Source of the DNA: Actinomyces sp. 432
Lineage (GTDB): Bacteria; Actinomycetota; Actinomycetes; Actinomycetales; Actinomycetaceae
Assembly: GCF_009930875.1 (NCBI RefSeq)
Contig: NZ_CP025249.1
Location: 496,001 to 560,000 of the forward strand
Direction: 5' to 3'
Length of the DNA: 64,000 bases
Under the pieces are notes generated by a model. The model was not told where the DNA came from. It did no database searches and saw only the letters and a list, made by a program, of their open reading frames with translations. This document shows positions 51,810 to 62,412 of this stretch, one piece after another (positions within the stretch are counted from its first letter, which is position 1; the number at the start of each line of letters is the position of its first letter). The position numbers and the translations under genes were made by a program.

Positions 51810-54002
51810 TCAGAAGCGGCCGCCGCCACCGCCGAAGCCGCCGCCACGGCCGCCCCCGAAGGAACCCCCTCCGCCGCCGCCGAAGCCGCCTCCGCGGCGG
51901 CCGCCAGGAGAGCCTCCTCGCGGGCCACTGAATCCACCACTGAATCCACCACTGAATCCGCCGCCGCGCGGCGGATGCGGCGGGCGCGGGCCCGTGCCCC
52001 AGCCGCCATAGTTGCGGCCGCCGCCCAGCAGGATGCCACCGAGCACCAGCGACCCCAGGTCGATGCCGCCCTGACTGGATGAGCCACCGGAGCCGGGGCC
52101 CCAGGAGCCGGACCGGCGCACGTCCGCCTCTGCCAGGGCCTGCGCCTGCGCCACCAGCGACTCCCCGGAGGCGACCTCGGCCAGCGCCGCCGCCGGGTCG
52201 GTGTTCTGCATGGAGGTGGCTGCGGCGGCGTGCCGGGAGGCCTCTGCCAGGGCGGTGCGCGCGGGAGAGCCGACGGCGCCGCGGTAGCTGGTGATGTAGG
52301 AGGTCACGGCGGAGATCTGTGAGTTGAGTCGACCCAGGCGCGACACCAGCGAGGCGCGGGCACGCGAGTCGTTCTCCTCCTTCGCCCGTGCCGGTGCCAG
52401 GGCGGCGTCAAGTGCCGACTCCGCGCGTTCCAGGTGGTCCAGGGCAGCCAGCGGGTCGCCGTCGGGATTTGCGGCAGCACGGCCCTGCGCTACCGCCGCC
52501 TCGGCGTCGGCCACCAGCGGCTGCAGCGATGCCGCGGGCACCTGTCCCGCCAGCCGCCGAGCATCCACCAGGTCGGCGGAGATGGAGGCGATAGCCGCCT
52601 CCAGGTCGGCGTCGGCCCGCTCCAGCCGCTCGCGCACACCGCTCACCTGCCCGGCCAGATCGCCCGCCTGGGCGATCGAGGCCTGGGCGATGCGCACCTG
52701 CTCGACGGCGGTGGACTGGTTGCCGGAGTCCACGCTGGCGCGGGCCTGGTCCAGCGCGGTTCGGCCCGCATCAACCAGCTTGCGGGCGCGCGCGGGCGCC
52801 TCGGAGACGGAGCTGAGCGCACTGTCCGGGTAACTGGCGTGCAGGGTGACCAGCAGCGTGTCGGCCGCGGTGATGGCCTGCTCCGCCTCGTCGGCCCGCT
52901 GGGCGGTCTCCGCAATGGAGCGGGGCAGGTTCTCCTCAATGCCGCGCCGCTCCTTGAAGGCCGCCTCCTGCGCCTGGATGGCGGCAGTGGCCTCGTCGCA
53001 GCGGGACAGGATCTCCTGGCACAGCTGCCGCTGGCGGGCCTCGTCCCCGGGGGCGTCGTCCAGCTGGCCGCGCAGCTCGAAGGCCCGTGCCACCTGCTCC
53101 TGGGCGGTGGCCAGGGCGGCGGTGAAGGCGTCGGTGGCGGACAGGCCGAACTGGGCCTGCGCGTAGGACAGCTCCTCGGCGGCCGAGCGCACGGCGTCGT
53201 CGGTGCTCACCAGGGTGGAGCCGGCGCGGGTGCGCAGCTGCTCCAGGGGCTCGGCGGGCTGGACGGCGTTGCCGGCGCCCTTCTTCCGCTTGCGGCTGCG
53301 GTTGTAGGCGACGGCGCCCACGGCGCCCGCGCCGAGGACGGCGACGCCCACCCCCAGGGCGGTGCCCGAGCTGCCCGAACTGGAGCCGGCGGCTTCCGCG
53401 ATGGCGGTCACGGCGCCGTCGTAGTCCCCGCTCGACAGGGCCTGCCGGATGTCGCCACGTACGGACTCGAGCTTGGAGTCACTCCACACCGAGTCGTCGG
53501 CCGAGCCGCCGAAGGCGAAGCTGTTGGCGCCATCAGCGGGCAGATTGATCACCAGCAGCAGGTCGGTGGTGCCGAACCCGGAGGCTTCCCAGGCCTTGGC
53601 GGCGTACTGCTCGGCGGTCTGGGACTCATCGCTCATGGTGACGATCCACAGGCCAATGCCGTCCCCGGCCAACTGGTCGACCGCCTGCTGCGCCGCGTCG
53701 TCGTCGAGGATGCCGGCGTCGTCCGTGACATGGCTCGCGATGCGGGTCGAGACCTCGGCCGGGACGGTGCTAGCGGCGCGGCCGATGGAGGCAGCGGCGA
53801 AGGTGTGGGGCCCGGCCTGCGGTGCGGCGGTCGCCGTTGGTACGGCTGCGGTCGCGGCTATGCCGCCGAGCAGCGCGGCGCCTAGCACGATTCGGATGGC
53901 GCGGCGCGCAGCGGGCACGCTTGAGCGCGGCGCAGCTCCGCGGGCCCCGCGAAAGCCGCCGGAAGCGGTGGCGCCCGTGAACGGGCTTACATTTGATCGC
54001 AT
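51810..54002 (-). CDS. TPM-domain membrane protein with Gly-rich C-terminus
   Basis: A 730-residue envelope protein. A signal-type hydrophobic helix (IVLGAALLGGIAATAAV) is followed by a TPM domain (VTDDAGILDDDAAQQAVDQL to LLLVINLPADGANSFAFGG). A transmembrane helix (TALGVGVAVLGAGAVGAVAYN) and basic anchor RSRKRKK lead to a long cytoplasmic coiled coil and a tail of FSGGFSGG/GGGFGGG repeats. Start at 54002 is taken; ATG 54011 is an alternative. Its location next to PspA suggests a role in membrane stress. Confidence 0.85.
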   Translation of the reverse strand: MRSNVSPFTGATASGGFRGARGAAPRSSVPAARRAIRIVLGAALLGGIAATAAVPTATAAPQAGPHTFAAASIGRAASTVPAEVSTRIASHVTDDAGILDDDAAQQAVDQLAGDGIGLWIVTMSDESQTAEQYAAKAWEASGFGTTDLLLVINLPADGANSFAFGGSADDSVWSDSKLESVRGDIRQALSSGDYDGAVTAIAEAAGSSSGSSGTALGVGVAVLGAGAVGAVAYNRSRKRKKGAGNAVQPAEPLEQLRTRAGSTLVSTDDAVRSAAEELSYAQAQFGLSATDAFTAALATAQEQVARAFELRGQLDDAPGDEARQRQLCQEILSRCDEATAAIQAQEAAFKERRGIEENLPRSIAETAQRADEAEQAITAADTLLVTLHASYPDSALSSVSEAPARARKLVDAGRTALDQARASVDSGNQSTAVEQVRIAQASIAQAGDLAGQVSGVRERLERADADLEAAIASISADLVDARRLAGQVPAASLQPLVADAEAAVAQGRAAANPDGDPLAALDHLERAESALDAALAPARAKEENDSRARASLVSRLGRLNSQISAVTSYITSYRGAVGSPARTALAEASRHAAAATSMQNTDPAAALAEVASGESLVAQAQALAEADVRRSGSWGPGSGGSSSQGGIDLGSLVLGGILLGGGRNYGGWGTGPRPPHPPRGGGFSGGFSGGFSGPRGGSPGGRRGGGFGGGGGGSFGGGRGGGFGGGGGRF

Positions 54003-54180
54003 CGGGAACATCGTCCCCGGCGAGGAGGATGACGGCAAGCGGTTTCGCCCCTGGCACGTCAGTTCAGGTGACCCGGGGCGCAGCTCAACCGCCTCTGGGC
54101 GGGAGGAGACTGCGCGGCCAGCGGCCGGCACGTAAGGCCTCAGGTTTGCGCAGGCTGCGCTCGCGGCTTCAATAGTCCCC

Positions 54181-55098
54181 ATGACCAAAGCCGCCGTTCC
54201 AGCCGCAGCGAGGGTTCTTCCCTCCGCCGCCGGCATGACCGTTACAGTGATTGAACCCGAGCCGCAGGCGCCCATCGGCCGCCTGCGCGAGTGGCTGACC
54301 GCGGAGGGCCTCACTGTGCGCATGGTGCGTCCCGAGGCCGGGGATCGGCTGCCGGACCTGGACGAGTTGGGCGACGGCCTGGTGGTGCTCGGCGGCCCCA
54401 TGAGCGCCCACGCCGAGGCCGACCACCCCTGGATCGCCGCGCTGCGCGACCTGTTGCACAGCGTTGTAGAGGCGCAGGTGCCTGCCGTCGCCATCTGCCT
54501 GGGCGCCCAGATCGCCGCCGAGGCCATCGGCGGCGCTACCGCCGCTCCGTCGCCGCATGGCACCGAGCGCGGCGTCGTGGAGCTGGAGCTGACCGCGGAC
54601 GCCTTCACCGACCCGCTGTTCTCGGAGATCGTCGACGAGTCCGTGCGCGCTGCCGTGCGTGCGGGCATCCCCACCCACGACGGCACCCGGCTGCCGGTGC
54701 TCGTCTCCCACGACGACGGCGTCGTGAGCCTGCCCGAGACGGCCACGCTGCTGGCGTCCTCCGCGGGCGCCCCGGTGCAGGCCTGGCGTGCCGGCCGTCT
54801 GCTGGCGCTCCAGCACCACCCGGAATCCACGCCCGAGCGAATGGAGCGCGTGGAGTCGCGCACAACCGCGTGGAAGCTGGGCGCGGTTGCCGACGTGGAG
54901 GAGCTGAGCCGCCTTTCCGACGCTGATCTTCCTGCCGAGGCGCTGGCCGCCGGCCGGCGCGTGCGCGCCGACGCGGAGCGGGCCGAGCCTGTGGTGCAGG
55001 CGTTTGGGCGGGCGCTCGCCCGCGTGCTGGCGCGTCAGGTCCGCGCGCATCGCCTGCGCAGCGCCTCTTCGGATGTTCGAGCCGATGTTGACGCCTGA
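54181..55098 (+). CDS. Class I glutamine amidotransferase-like protein
   Basis: A 305-residue GATase1-fold protein. The nucleophile Cys is in AICLGAQIAAEAIGG and the catalytic His in LALQHHPES, with VVLGGPMSAHAE as the oxyanion-hole side. It resembles standalone GMP-synthase-like amidotransferases; the final 60 residues are a helical extension. No ribosome-binding site is obvious; ATG 54235 is an alternative start. The acceptor substrate is unknown. Confidence 0.85.
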   Translation: MTKAAVPAAARVLPSAAGMTVTVIEPEPQAPIGRLREWLTAEGLTVRMVRPEAGDRLPDLDELGDGLVVLGGPMSAHAEADHPWIAALRDLLHSVVEAQVPAVAICLGAQIAAEAIGGATAAPSPHGTERGVVELELTADAFTDPLFSEIVDESVRAAVRAGIPTHDGTRLPVLVSHDDGVVSLPETATLLASSAGAPVQAWRAGRLLALQHHPESTPERMERVESRTTAWKLGAVADVEELSRLSDADLPAEALAAGRRVRADAERAEPVVQAFGRALARVLARQVRAHRLRSASSDVRADVDA

Positions 55099-55222
55099 GC
55101 TGATGTTGGCTAGCTGTTTCCGGGACCGGGTCGTTTGCGGCAAGACAGGTTGACGCTCACGGCGCGGCCTTCTCGTCGTTCTCGTGCCGAGTCCGTGACG
55201 CGCGCGCTCGGGTGCCGGCCGG

Positions 55223-56197
55223 TCAGCTGATGTCGACGAGGACCTTGCCTTCTCCGTGCCCGGTCTCGACCAGGGCGTGTGCCTGGGCGATCTCGCCCAG
55301 GGGGAAGCGGGCCCGGATCACCGGGTTCAGCAGGCCAGCATCGACCAGCGCGGCTACCTGGTCCAGCGCCGTCCGGCTGGGCTTGACTGACAGGAACACG
55401 ATGCTCGGCCCGGGAAGGATCTTGCTGATGACGCTCGCGGCGATGCCGGCGGGTGAGGTTGTGACCATCCGGCCCGTGCGTGCGAGCGTACGGCGCAGGG
55501 CCCACAGGCTCTGGCCGGTTGTGTCGAGGACCGCGTCGTAGTGGCCGGTAAGCCCGGACCACTGGGCCGGGTCGGGATCGAACCGGGACTCGGCGCCGAG
55601 CTGCTGAAGCAGCGCCTCGTGGGGCGCCGAGCTGATGGTGTCCACGATCGCTCCGCGCGCGCGGGCCACCTGGACCGCGGCGCTGCCTACGCCACCGGCC
55701 CCACCCACTACCAGCAGGCGGGAGCCCTCCCTGACTTTCAGCTCCTCCAGCGCCTGCCATGCCGTCACGGACACCAGGGGGAGCGCAGCCAGGTCGGCAA
55801 GCTCGTGAGAGGCCGGAGCTGGAGCTGCCAGGTCAGCGGATACGGCGATCTGGGTGGCGGCGGTGCCGTGCTTACCGAGTTGGTCCGTGCCCAGAAACCC
55901 CCACACCCGCTGCCCGGGGGAGAAGTCAGAGACCTGCTGGCCAACATCGGTTACCTCACCGCTGAAATCCAGCCCGGTTGGCTGGGGCAGGTGGCGACCG
56001 GTCATGAACTTGCTCTGCCCAGCTCGGGCGCTGGTGTCGATTCGGTTTACGCTAATCGCGGCGACCCTGACGACAAGCTCGCCCTGTCCCGCCGACGGGG
56101 CAGGGCCGTCGACGACGCTCAGCACCTCGGCCGGGCCGAAGCGTTCGTACTGGGCGGCCACGATGGTGCCGCCGTCTGTGCCAGGTTGGGCAGCCAT
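55223..56197 (-). CDS. Quinone-oxidoreductase-like MDR enzyme
   Basis: A 324-residue zinc-independent medium-chain dehydrogenase/reductase. The N-terminal catalytic domain has GLDFSGEVTDVG, and the NADPH-binding Rossmann fold starts at VVGGAGGVGSAAVQVA. It likely reduces quinones or enones with NADPH. TAGGAG precedes the ATG. It appears to be transcribed alone. Confidence 0.92.
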   Translation of the reverse strand: MAAQPGTDGGTIVAAQYERFGPAEVLSVVDGPAPSAGQGELVVRVAAISVNRIDTSARAGQSKFMTGRHLPQPTGLDFSGEVTDVGQQVSDFSPGQRVWGFLGTDQLGKHGTAATQIAVSADLAAPAPASHELADLAALPLVSVTAWQALEELKVREGSRLLVVGGAGGVGSAAVQVARARGAIVDTISSAPHEALLQQLGAESRFDPDPAQWSGLTGHYDAVLDTTGQSLWALRRTLARTGRMVTTSPAGIAASVISKILPGPSIVFLSVKPSRTALDQVAALVDAGLLNPVIRARFPLGEIAQAHALVETGHGEGKVLVDIS

Positions 56198-56409
56198 GTT
56201 CTTCTCCTAGTGAGATGTGGGTGAAAGTGGCTGGACGAGCTCGTGGTTGGGCAGCCGCCTAGCTATGGACGCTCCTCCACGCGCCGACGCAGCCTGACTG
56301 AGATGCACTCGGCCCTGCAGGTGACCTGCCATCGGCTGCGGGTGCCACGATGCCCCTGCGGAAGGCCGCGCAGCGCCAACCTGCCCCGCGCCCGCGCGTC
56401 AAGGGTCCC

Positions 56410-56551
56410 AAAAGTGACCATCTCTCGCCACTTTCCCCCGACACGTCCCGGCAGCCGCCCGCTCGTAGCGGAGTATTCCGCATTCTGGCGCCACATGCTT
56501 GTAGCGCTCCCCGCGGCCGATTCTTCAAAGTGGCGAGAGATGGACACTTTT
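56410..56551. repeat. 142-bp MITE-like element with 25-bp inverted ends
   Basis: The left end 56410-56434 and right end 56527-56551 are inverted copies with 24 of 25 bases matching (core CATCTCTCGCCACTTT). The 92 bases between carry no gene. It fills the middle of a 538-base gap that otherwise has no recognised gene. No target duplication was seen, so it may be a regulatory palindrome or a miniature element. Confidence 0.7.
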
Positions 56552-56735
56552 AGCGCAGCGTGCCCCTGAACTGAGTCCAAATTGGGGTCCGGGACAACAG
56601 GCACGCTTCCTGGCAGGCAGCAGGAGGCGGTCACCGGTTTGCCAAGAGGCGTAGCCGACCGTTCCGCACACGCCCTCACACCGTCGGGCAAACCAGCACC
56701 CACCACACCCACAAACCAGAGGAGCCCCGTAACGG

Positions 56736-58447
56736 TTACCTGAGGTCACGCAGCCCTTCCAGGTCCTCGGCGTCTACGACCTCGTAGGCATAGCCCTGCT
56801 CGGCGAGGAAGCGCTGCCGGTGCGCGGCGAACTCCTGGTCCACCGTGTCCCGGGCAACCACCGTGTAGAAGTGCGCCTGCCGCCCATCTTCCTTGGGACG
56901 CACGATCCGTCCCAGCCGCTGCGCCTCCTCCTGCCGCGATCCGAAGGAGCCAGACACCTGCACCGCCACCGAGGCGCCGGGCAGGTCGATGGAGAAGTTG
57001 GCAACCTTGGAGACCACCAGCGTGCTCACCTCCCCGGAGCGGAAGGCGTCGTAAAGGCGCTGGCGCTCGCGCACCGTGGTCGACCCGGTAATCAGCGGCG
57101 CCCCAGGTGCTCGGCCAGCTCCTCCAACTGGTCCACGTACTGGCCGATCACCAGCGTCGACTCCCCGGCGTGCCGGGCCAGCAGGCCCTCGACAATCCGC
57201 AGCTTCGCCGGCGTGGATGCGGCCAGCCGGTAGCGCTCGTCGGCCTCTGCGGTGGCGTAGGTCATCCGCTCCCCGGCATCCAGGGTGAGTCGCACCTCCG
57301 TGCACACGGCCGGGGCGATCCAGCCCTGGTGCTCCAGGTCCTTCCAGGGGGCGTCGTAGCGCTTGGGGCCGATCAGCGAGAACACCTCATCCTCGCGTCC
57401 ATCCTCCCGCACCAGCGTGGCCGTCAGCCCCAGCCGGCGGCGCGCCTGCAGATCCGCCGTCATGCGGAAGATCGGGGCGGGCAGCAGGTGCACCTCGTCG
57501 TAGACGATCAGCCCCCAGTCGCGGGCGTCCAGCAGGTCCAGGTGCGGGTAGATGCCCTTCCGCTTGGTGGTCAGCACCTGGTAGGTGGCGATCGTGACCG
57601 GGCGGATCTCCTTGCGCGAGCCGGAGTACTCGCCGATCTCATCCTCGGTCAGGGAGGTGAAGCGCAGCAGCTCCTGCTTCCACTGGCGCGCCGAGACGGC
57701 GTTGGTCACCAGGATCAGCGTGGTGGTGGAGGAGCGGGCCATAGCGGCCGCCCCCACCAGGGTCTTGCCGGCCCCGCACGGCAGCACTACGACGCCGGAG
57801 CCTCCCGCCCAGAAGGCGTCCACCGCCTGGGCCTGGTAGGGGCGCAGGGCGAAGGCGCCCTCGACTCCCGCCGCCACGTCCTCCGCGGAGTCCTTGAGCG
57901 TGATCGGGTGCGCCTCGCCATCGACGTAACCGGCCAGGTCCTCCGCCGGCCATCCCAGCTTGATCAGCTCCTGCTTGAGGTGCCCGCGCTCGGAGGGGTG
58001 CACCACCATGTCCGCGTCGCCCAGCCGCGCCCCCAGCAGGCCCTTGGTGCGCTTGGAGCGCATGACCTCCGCCAGGACGGGGGCGTCCGTGGCGTGCAGC
58101 ACCAGCCCGTGTGCCGGGTCGGTCACCAGCTGCAGCCGACCGTAGCGCCCCATGGTCTCGGCGATCTCCGTCAGCAGCGAATGCGGCACCGGGAACCGGG
58201 AGTAGGTGATGAGGACGTGGACCACCGTCTCCGCGTCCAGGCCGGCAGCGCGCGCATTCCACAGGGCCAGCGGCGTAATCCGGTAGGTGTGAATGTGCTC
58301 GGGGGCGCGCTCGAGCTCGGCGAAGGGTGCGATGGCGCGGCGGGCGTCGGCGGCGTCGGGGTGGGCGACCTCCAGCAGGACGGTCTTGTCGCTCTGGACG
58401 ATCAGGGGGCCGTCGGGCAGGGCGGGGGAGCGGCGGGAGTCTGGCAT
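56736..58447 (-). pseudogene. XPB/ERCC3-type DNA repair helicase, single frameshift
   Basis: An actinobacterial XPB-like superfamily 2 helicase. A damage-recognition-like N-terminus, Walker A VLPCGAGKT (about 221-229), DEVH box (IVYDEVHLL) and GLTATLVREDG are in one frame. The C-terminal half (SIDLPGASVAVQV, QEEAQRLGRIVRPK) is in another. One G is missing in the G run at 57101-57104 (CCCC on plus); restoring it gives H-L-G-A-P-L-I-T-G. All motifs are intact, so a sequencing error is plausible. It unwinds DNA 3' to 5' in repair. Divergent from its usual partner at 58605. Confidence 0.88.
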
Positions 58448-58604
58448 GGCGGGAGTATCGCAAGGGCGCGGCGTCCGGCGCCGTGACGCAGCAGACGCCT
58501 TCACCGGCAGCGGAGCGACGCCTGCGGCCCGCTCCGGGCGAAACTGTCTAAGAACAGCATGATCCCGAGCGATTCGGCGGTCTGCCGACGGTAGATTAAA
58601 GCGG

Positions 58605-60966
58605 ATGAGCACGCAGCATCCGGGCGCCGGGCGGCCCGCGCCCGCGGCCGGCGCCACGGCCGAGCAGCTGGCCGCCCACTTGACGGCCCTGCCTGACCGC
58701 GACGTCGCCGCCCTCCTTGCCGCCCGCCCCGACCTGGTCTCCCCGCCCTCTTCATCGTTTACGGCCCTCGCTGCCCGTGCCGGCGCCCGCCCCAGCGTCG
58801 AGACTGCTCTGCGTGACCTGGACTCCGTCACCGTGGCTGTTGCCGAGGCGGCAGTAGCCCTGAGCTCAACCGATCCCGTGCTTCTTGGCCACGCCCTGTG
58901 GCTCAGCGCCAATGACGTCGCCGCCCGCCTGGCCGTGCTGACCCGACTGGCCCTGGTCATACAGGCTGGCCCCGTGCCTGGGCTCGTGGACGCATTCGGC
59001 CCGTACCCGTTCGGGCTCGGGCCGTGGGCCGGCGGCCCGCTCACCGAAGATCAGCTTCCGCCCCGCTGACCGACTTGGAGCAGCAGGCGCAGGACGATCC
59101 GAGCATTGCCGTGCTCAAGGCGCTGGCCTGGGGCCCGCCGGTCGGCACCCTCGGCGCCGGGCACCGGTCCGCCGGCGCCTCCGAGCTGGTGGCGCGCGGC
59201 TGGCTGGAACGCAGTTCCGACTCGGCCGGGCGCACGCGCTTCATCCTGCCGCGTGAAGTCGGCCTAGCCCTGCGCGGGGGCGCCTGGTCCGCACGCCGCT
59301 GGTGGCCCCGGGCAGTGACGATTTGGACGTGCTGGCCCCGGAGGCCATCGCTGCCGAGGCCACCAGTCACGCGGAGGAGGTGGTTCGCCTGACCCGCGAG
59401 CTGCTGACCGAGTGGGGGCGCGAAGGCGGCCAGATACTGCGCACCGGTGGCGTGGGCGTGCGCGCGCTCGACCGCACCGCCGCCGCCCTAGGGCTGGAGC
59501 GCACCGCGGCCGCCACCATCATCGAGCTCGCCGCAGCGGCGGACTTGCTCGGCCTGGACGAGGCCGGCGCCGCCTGGGTACCCGCAAGCACGGCATCCGC
59601 GTGGCTGGAGGCAGAGCTGCCCGAGCAGTGGGCAGCGCTCGCGGTCGGCTGGGCCGCCTCGGCGCGCACTCCCTGGCTGGTCGGTACTCGCTCCGACGAC
59701 GGCGTCCTAAGGCCGGTTCTGGGCACCGACGTGGAGGCCGCCTGGGCGGGCAGGCTCCGGCGCCGCATCCTCACGCTGCTCGCATCACTGCCCGAGGGAA
59801 CCGCCGTGGACGCGCCGTGGGTGCGCGATGCGCTCACCTTCGCCCGTCCCCGCCGCCAAATCCCCGACGGGGCCGTTACGGCCGTGCTTGCCGAGGCGGA
59901 ATTGCTCGGCCTGACCGGCGGCGGAGCGCTCAGCCGCGCCGGAGGGGTCCTCGCCTCCTCGTCGCAGGTTCCAGCGGTGGGGGACACCGACGCCGCTGAC
60001 GCGGCCCCCACCGATGAGACGGCCCCGCCGGCGGAGACCAATGGGCAGGTGCTGGCGGCACTCGAGCACGCTTTGGCTGCGGACCTGCCCGCCGACGTTG
60101 GCATCCTCCTGGTGCAGTCTGACCTGACCGCGATCGTCCCCGGCCGTCCCAGCCGCGCCCTCACCCAGGCCCTGGAACGAAGCAGCGTGGTGGAGTCGCG
60201 CGGCGGTGCGCTGACGGTCCGCTTCACCCCCGAGTCAGTGCGTCGCGCCCTGGATGCCGGCTGGTCTGCCGAAGAGCTGGTCCAGAGGTTGTCCCGGTTC
60301 AGCCCCAGTCCGCTGCCCAGCGCGTTGCGGGTCCTGATCGATGATGCCGCCCGCCGTCACGGCGCGGTGCGCGTGCGCGAGGTCGCCAGTGTCCTGCGCG
60401 TGGCTGATGCTGCCGTGGCCGCGGGGATCGTCGCCGACGCCGCGCTCAAGCACCTTGGATTGGATGAGGTGGCGCCCGGTGTCATTGTGTCCGCGGCGCC
60501 CGCCGGGGTGGTGCTGCGCGAGTTGCGTGCCACCGGGCTGGCCCCGGTGCTGGAGGATGGGCAGGGTCGGCTGTTGGTCTCCGAGCGTGCCGGTGTTGGC
60601 CGCCGGGCTCCCGCCCCGGCACCGGCGCGCCCGGGAAATGAGCACGCGGTCAGCCGCCGCCGTCCCGGACGCCGTGAGCTGGCCGCCCTGGTCGGCCGCC
60701 TGCGCGCGGGGGAGGAGGCGCGCCGCACCTCGGATGGCGGCGCGGCGGCTGCCACCGACCCGGTGTATGCGTTGGCACTGCTGCGTCAGGCGCGGGCCTC
60801 GCGGGCGCGGGTGCGGCTGCGCCTGGCCGGTTCCGACGGCACCCAGCAGGAGCGCACCGTGCGGGTGCTCGCCGTAGAACCCGGCCGGGTGCGCCTGGCC
60901 GACCTGGTACGGGAGACCGAGCTGACCGTCGCCGTCCACCGGATCGTCACGCTCGAAATCCTCTGA
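58605..60966 (+). pseudogene. Helicase-associated domain protein, two frameshifts
   Basis: A partner protein of XPB helicases in actinobacteria, with several winged-helix-like repeats and an XPB-like C-terminal part (DVGILLVQSDLTAIVPGRPS). It should be about 790 residues but lies in three frames. One C is missing in CCCC at 59061-59064 (restoring P-P-P-L-T-D-L-E) and one G in GGGGG at 59277-59281 (restoring R-G-G-R-L-V-R-T-P). Both losses are single bases in G/C runs, suggesting base-calling errors. It begins at 58605 with a weak site. Confidence 0.85.
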
Positions 60967-61046
60967 AGAGCCCGTGGCCGCGGCCTCTGCTGCGCCGGGA
61001 CCCGGCGGAGGCAGCCGGGGCTGGACCTGCCGCTTACACTGGAACC

Positions 61047-62300
61047 GTGATTGACGCAGCGACTCAGACGTCGAAGAGCCCGGCGAGCGGAGCAACAGCG
61101 CCTGCGGATGCGGCCGCGGCAAGCGCCCGCCCGGGCGCCCTGCCGACGGCGGCGCAGCGTGCAGCCGCCGCCAAGGACAAGGTCCTGACCTCCAAGGCAG
61201 CGATCGAGGCCGCCCGGGCCGCACTGGGTGAGATCACCGAACCGGTCAGCGTCGGCCAGTACGCCGCCTCTCGTCAGCTGGACAAGCGGCTGATCACCCA
61301 CCTGTTCGAATGCAACCTCGCCGGCTACCGCGGTTGGCGCTGGGCCGTAACCATGACCCGCCCGCCCCGCGGACGCACCGCCACCATCTGTGAACTGGAG
61401 CTGCTGCCCGGAGAGGACGCCCTGCTCGCCCCCGCCTGGGTGCCGTGGGCGGACCGGCTGCAGCCCGGGGATGCCTCCCGCTCCGACCGGCTGCCCCGGC
61501 GCGAGACCGATGAGCGGCTCGAGCCGGGCTGGGAGGCCACCGGTGACGAGGGGGACGCCGTCGCCCTGGACGAGCTCGACCTGGGGCGCGCCCGCGTGCT
61601 GTCCGCCGAGGGCTACCGCCGCGCCGCCCAGCGCTGGTACGACGGCGACCACGGCCCCGACGCCGATGGCGTGCGCAAGGCCCACGCCACCTGTGCCACC
61701 TGCGGCTTCCTGCTGCCGATGGCCGGGCGCCTGCGCAATACCTTCGGCGTGTGCGCCAACGAGTGGGCCGCCGATGACGGCCGCGTCGTCTCCCTGGACC
61801 ACGGCTGCGGCGCCCACTCGGAAACCGACCTGCCCGATCAGGGCCCGGAATGGCCCGTCGCGCCCTCGCGCCTGGACGACGCCGCCATGGAGCAGCTGGG
61901 CACCAACGGCACGGACCTGCGCGGCGGGCGCAGCCGCGCCGAGCTCAGCGACCAGGAGGCGGCACCGCAGGACCAGCCCGCAGCCGATCAGACCGAGGCC
62001 CCGGAGGCCACCATCTCCTCCCGGCCCACCGCGAAGGCCGCACGCGACTCCCGTGAGTCGGTTGCCGCGCGGGACTCCGCGGCGGAGTCGACGGCCCCTG
62101 ACCCGTCCCCGGCCCAGTCGCCGGAGGAGCCGGGGCAGGAGCCGGAGGCCACGGCGGCCTCGCGGCGCGCCGCTTCAGCTCGCGACGCCGTCGCCGACCT
62201 GGCCCGCGAACAGCACTCCCACCACGACGCCGCCGCCCAGCCAAACGCCGCAGCCGACGCCCTGGCTGCGCTTGAGGCCTCGCTGCCGAAGCGTTCTTGA
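61047..62300 (+). CDS. DUF3027 family protein
   Basis: A 417-residue actinobacterial protein. The conserved core (about 50-280) has LFECNLAGYRGWRWAVTMTR, ELELLPGEDALLAPAWVPW, ATCATCGFLLPMAGRLRNTF with paired Cys, and VSLDHGCGAHSE. The rest is Ala/Glu-rich and disordered. It starts at GTG. The cysteines may bind a metal. Function is unknown in the family. Confidence 0.9.
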   Translation: MIDAATQTSKSPASGATAPADAAAASARPGALPTAAQRAAAAKDKVLTSKAAIEAARAALGEITEPVSVGQYAASRQLDKRLITHLFECNLAGYRGWRWAVTMTRPPRGRTATICELELLPGEDALLAPAWVPWADRLQPGDASRSDRLPRRETDERLEPGWEATGDEGDAVALDELDLGRARVLSAEGYRRAAQRWYDGDHGPDADGVRKAHATCATCGFLLPMAGRLRNTFGVCANEWAADDGRVVSLDHGCGAHSETDLPDQGPEWPVAPSRLDDAAMEQLGTNGTDLRGGRSRAELSDQEAAPQDQPAADQTEAPEATISSRPTAKAARDSRESVAARDSAAESTAPDPSPAQSPEEPGQEPEATAASRRAASARDAVADLAREQHSHHDAAAQPNAAADALAALEASLPKRS

Positions 62301-62412
62301 GCCCTCCGGCGCCCGTCGGAGGCTGGTCCGGCCTGCGGGGCGGCCCTGTCCGGTGTCCCAAGAGGCGACCTGGGTTTCCAGGTTGCGGCTGCGTCTGGGA
62401 CAATCACGCCAC

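Noticed and set aside
51790..52011. Pro-rich plus-strand frame
   Set aside because: It mirrors the Gly-rich tail of the TPM-domain protein on the other strand.
54003..54863. N-terminal extension of the TPM-domain protein by about 290 residues
   Set aside because: The extension lies antisense to the amidotransferase gene and has no conserved features. The signal-type helix after ATG 54002 fits a true start.
54169..55143. Minus-strand frame over the amidotransferase gene
   Set aside because: The plus-strand product has clear GATase motifs (CLGAQ, HHPES); the antisense product has none.
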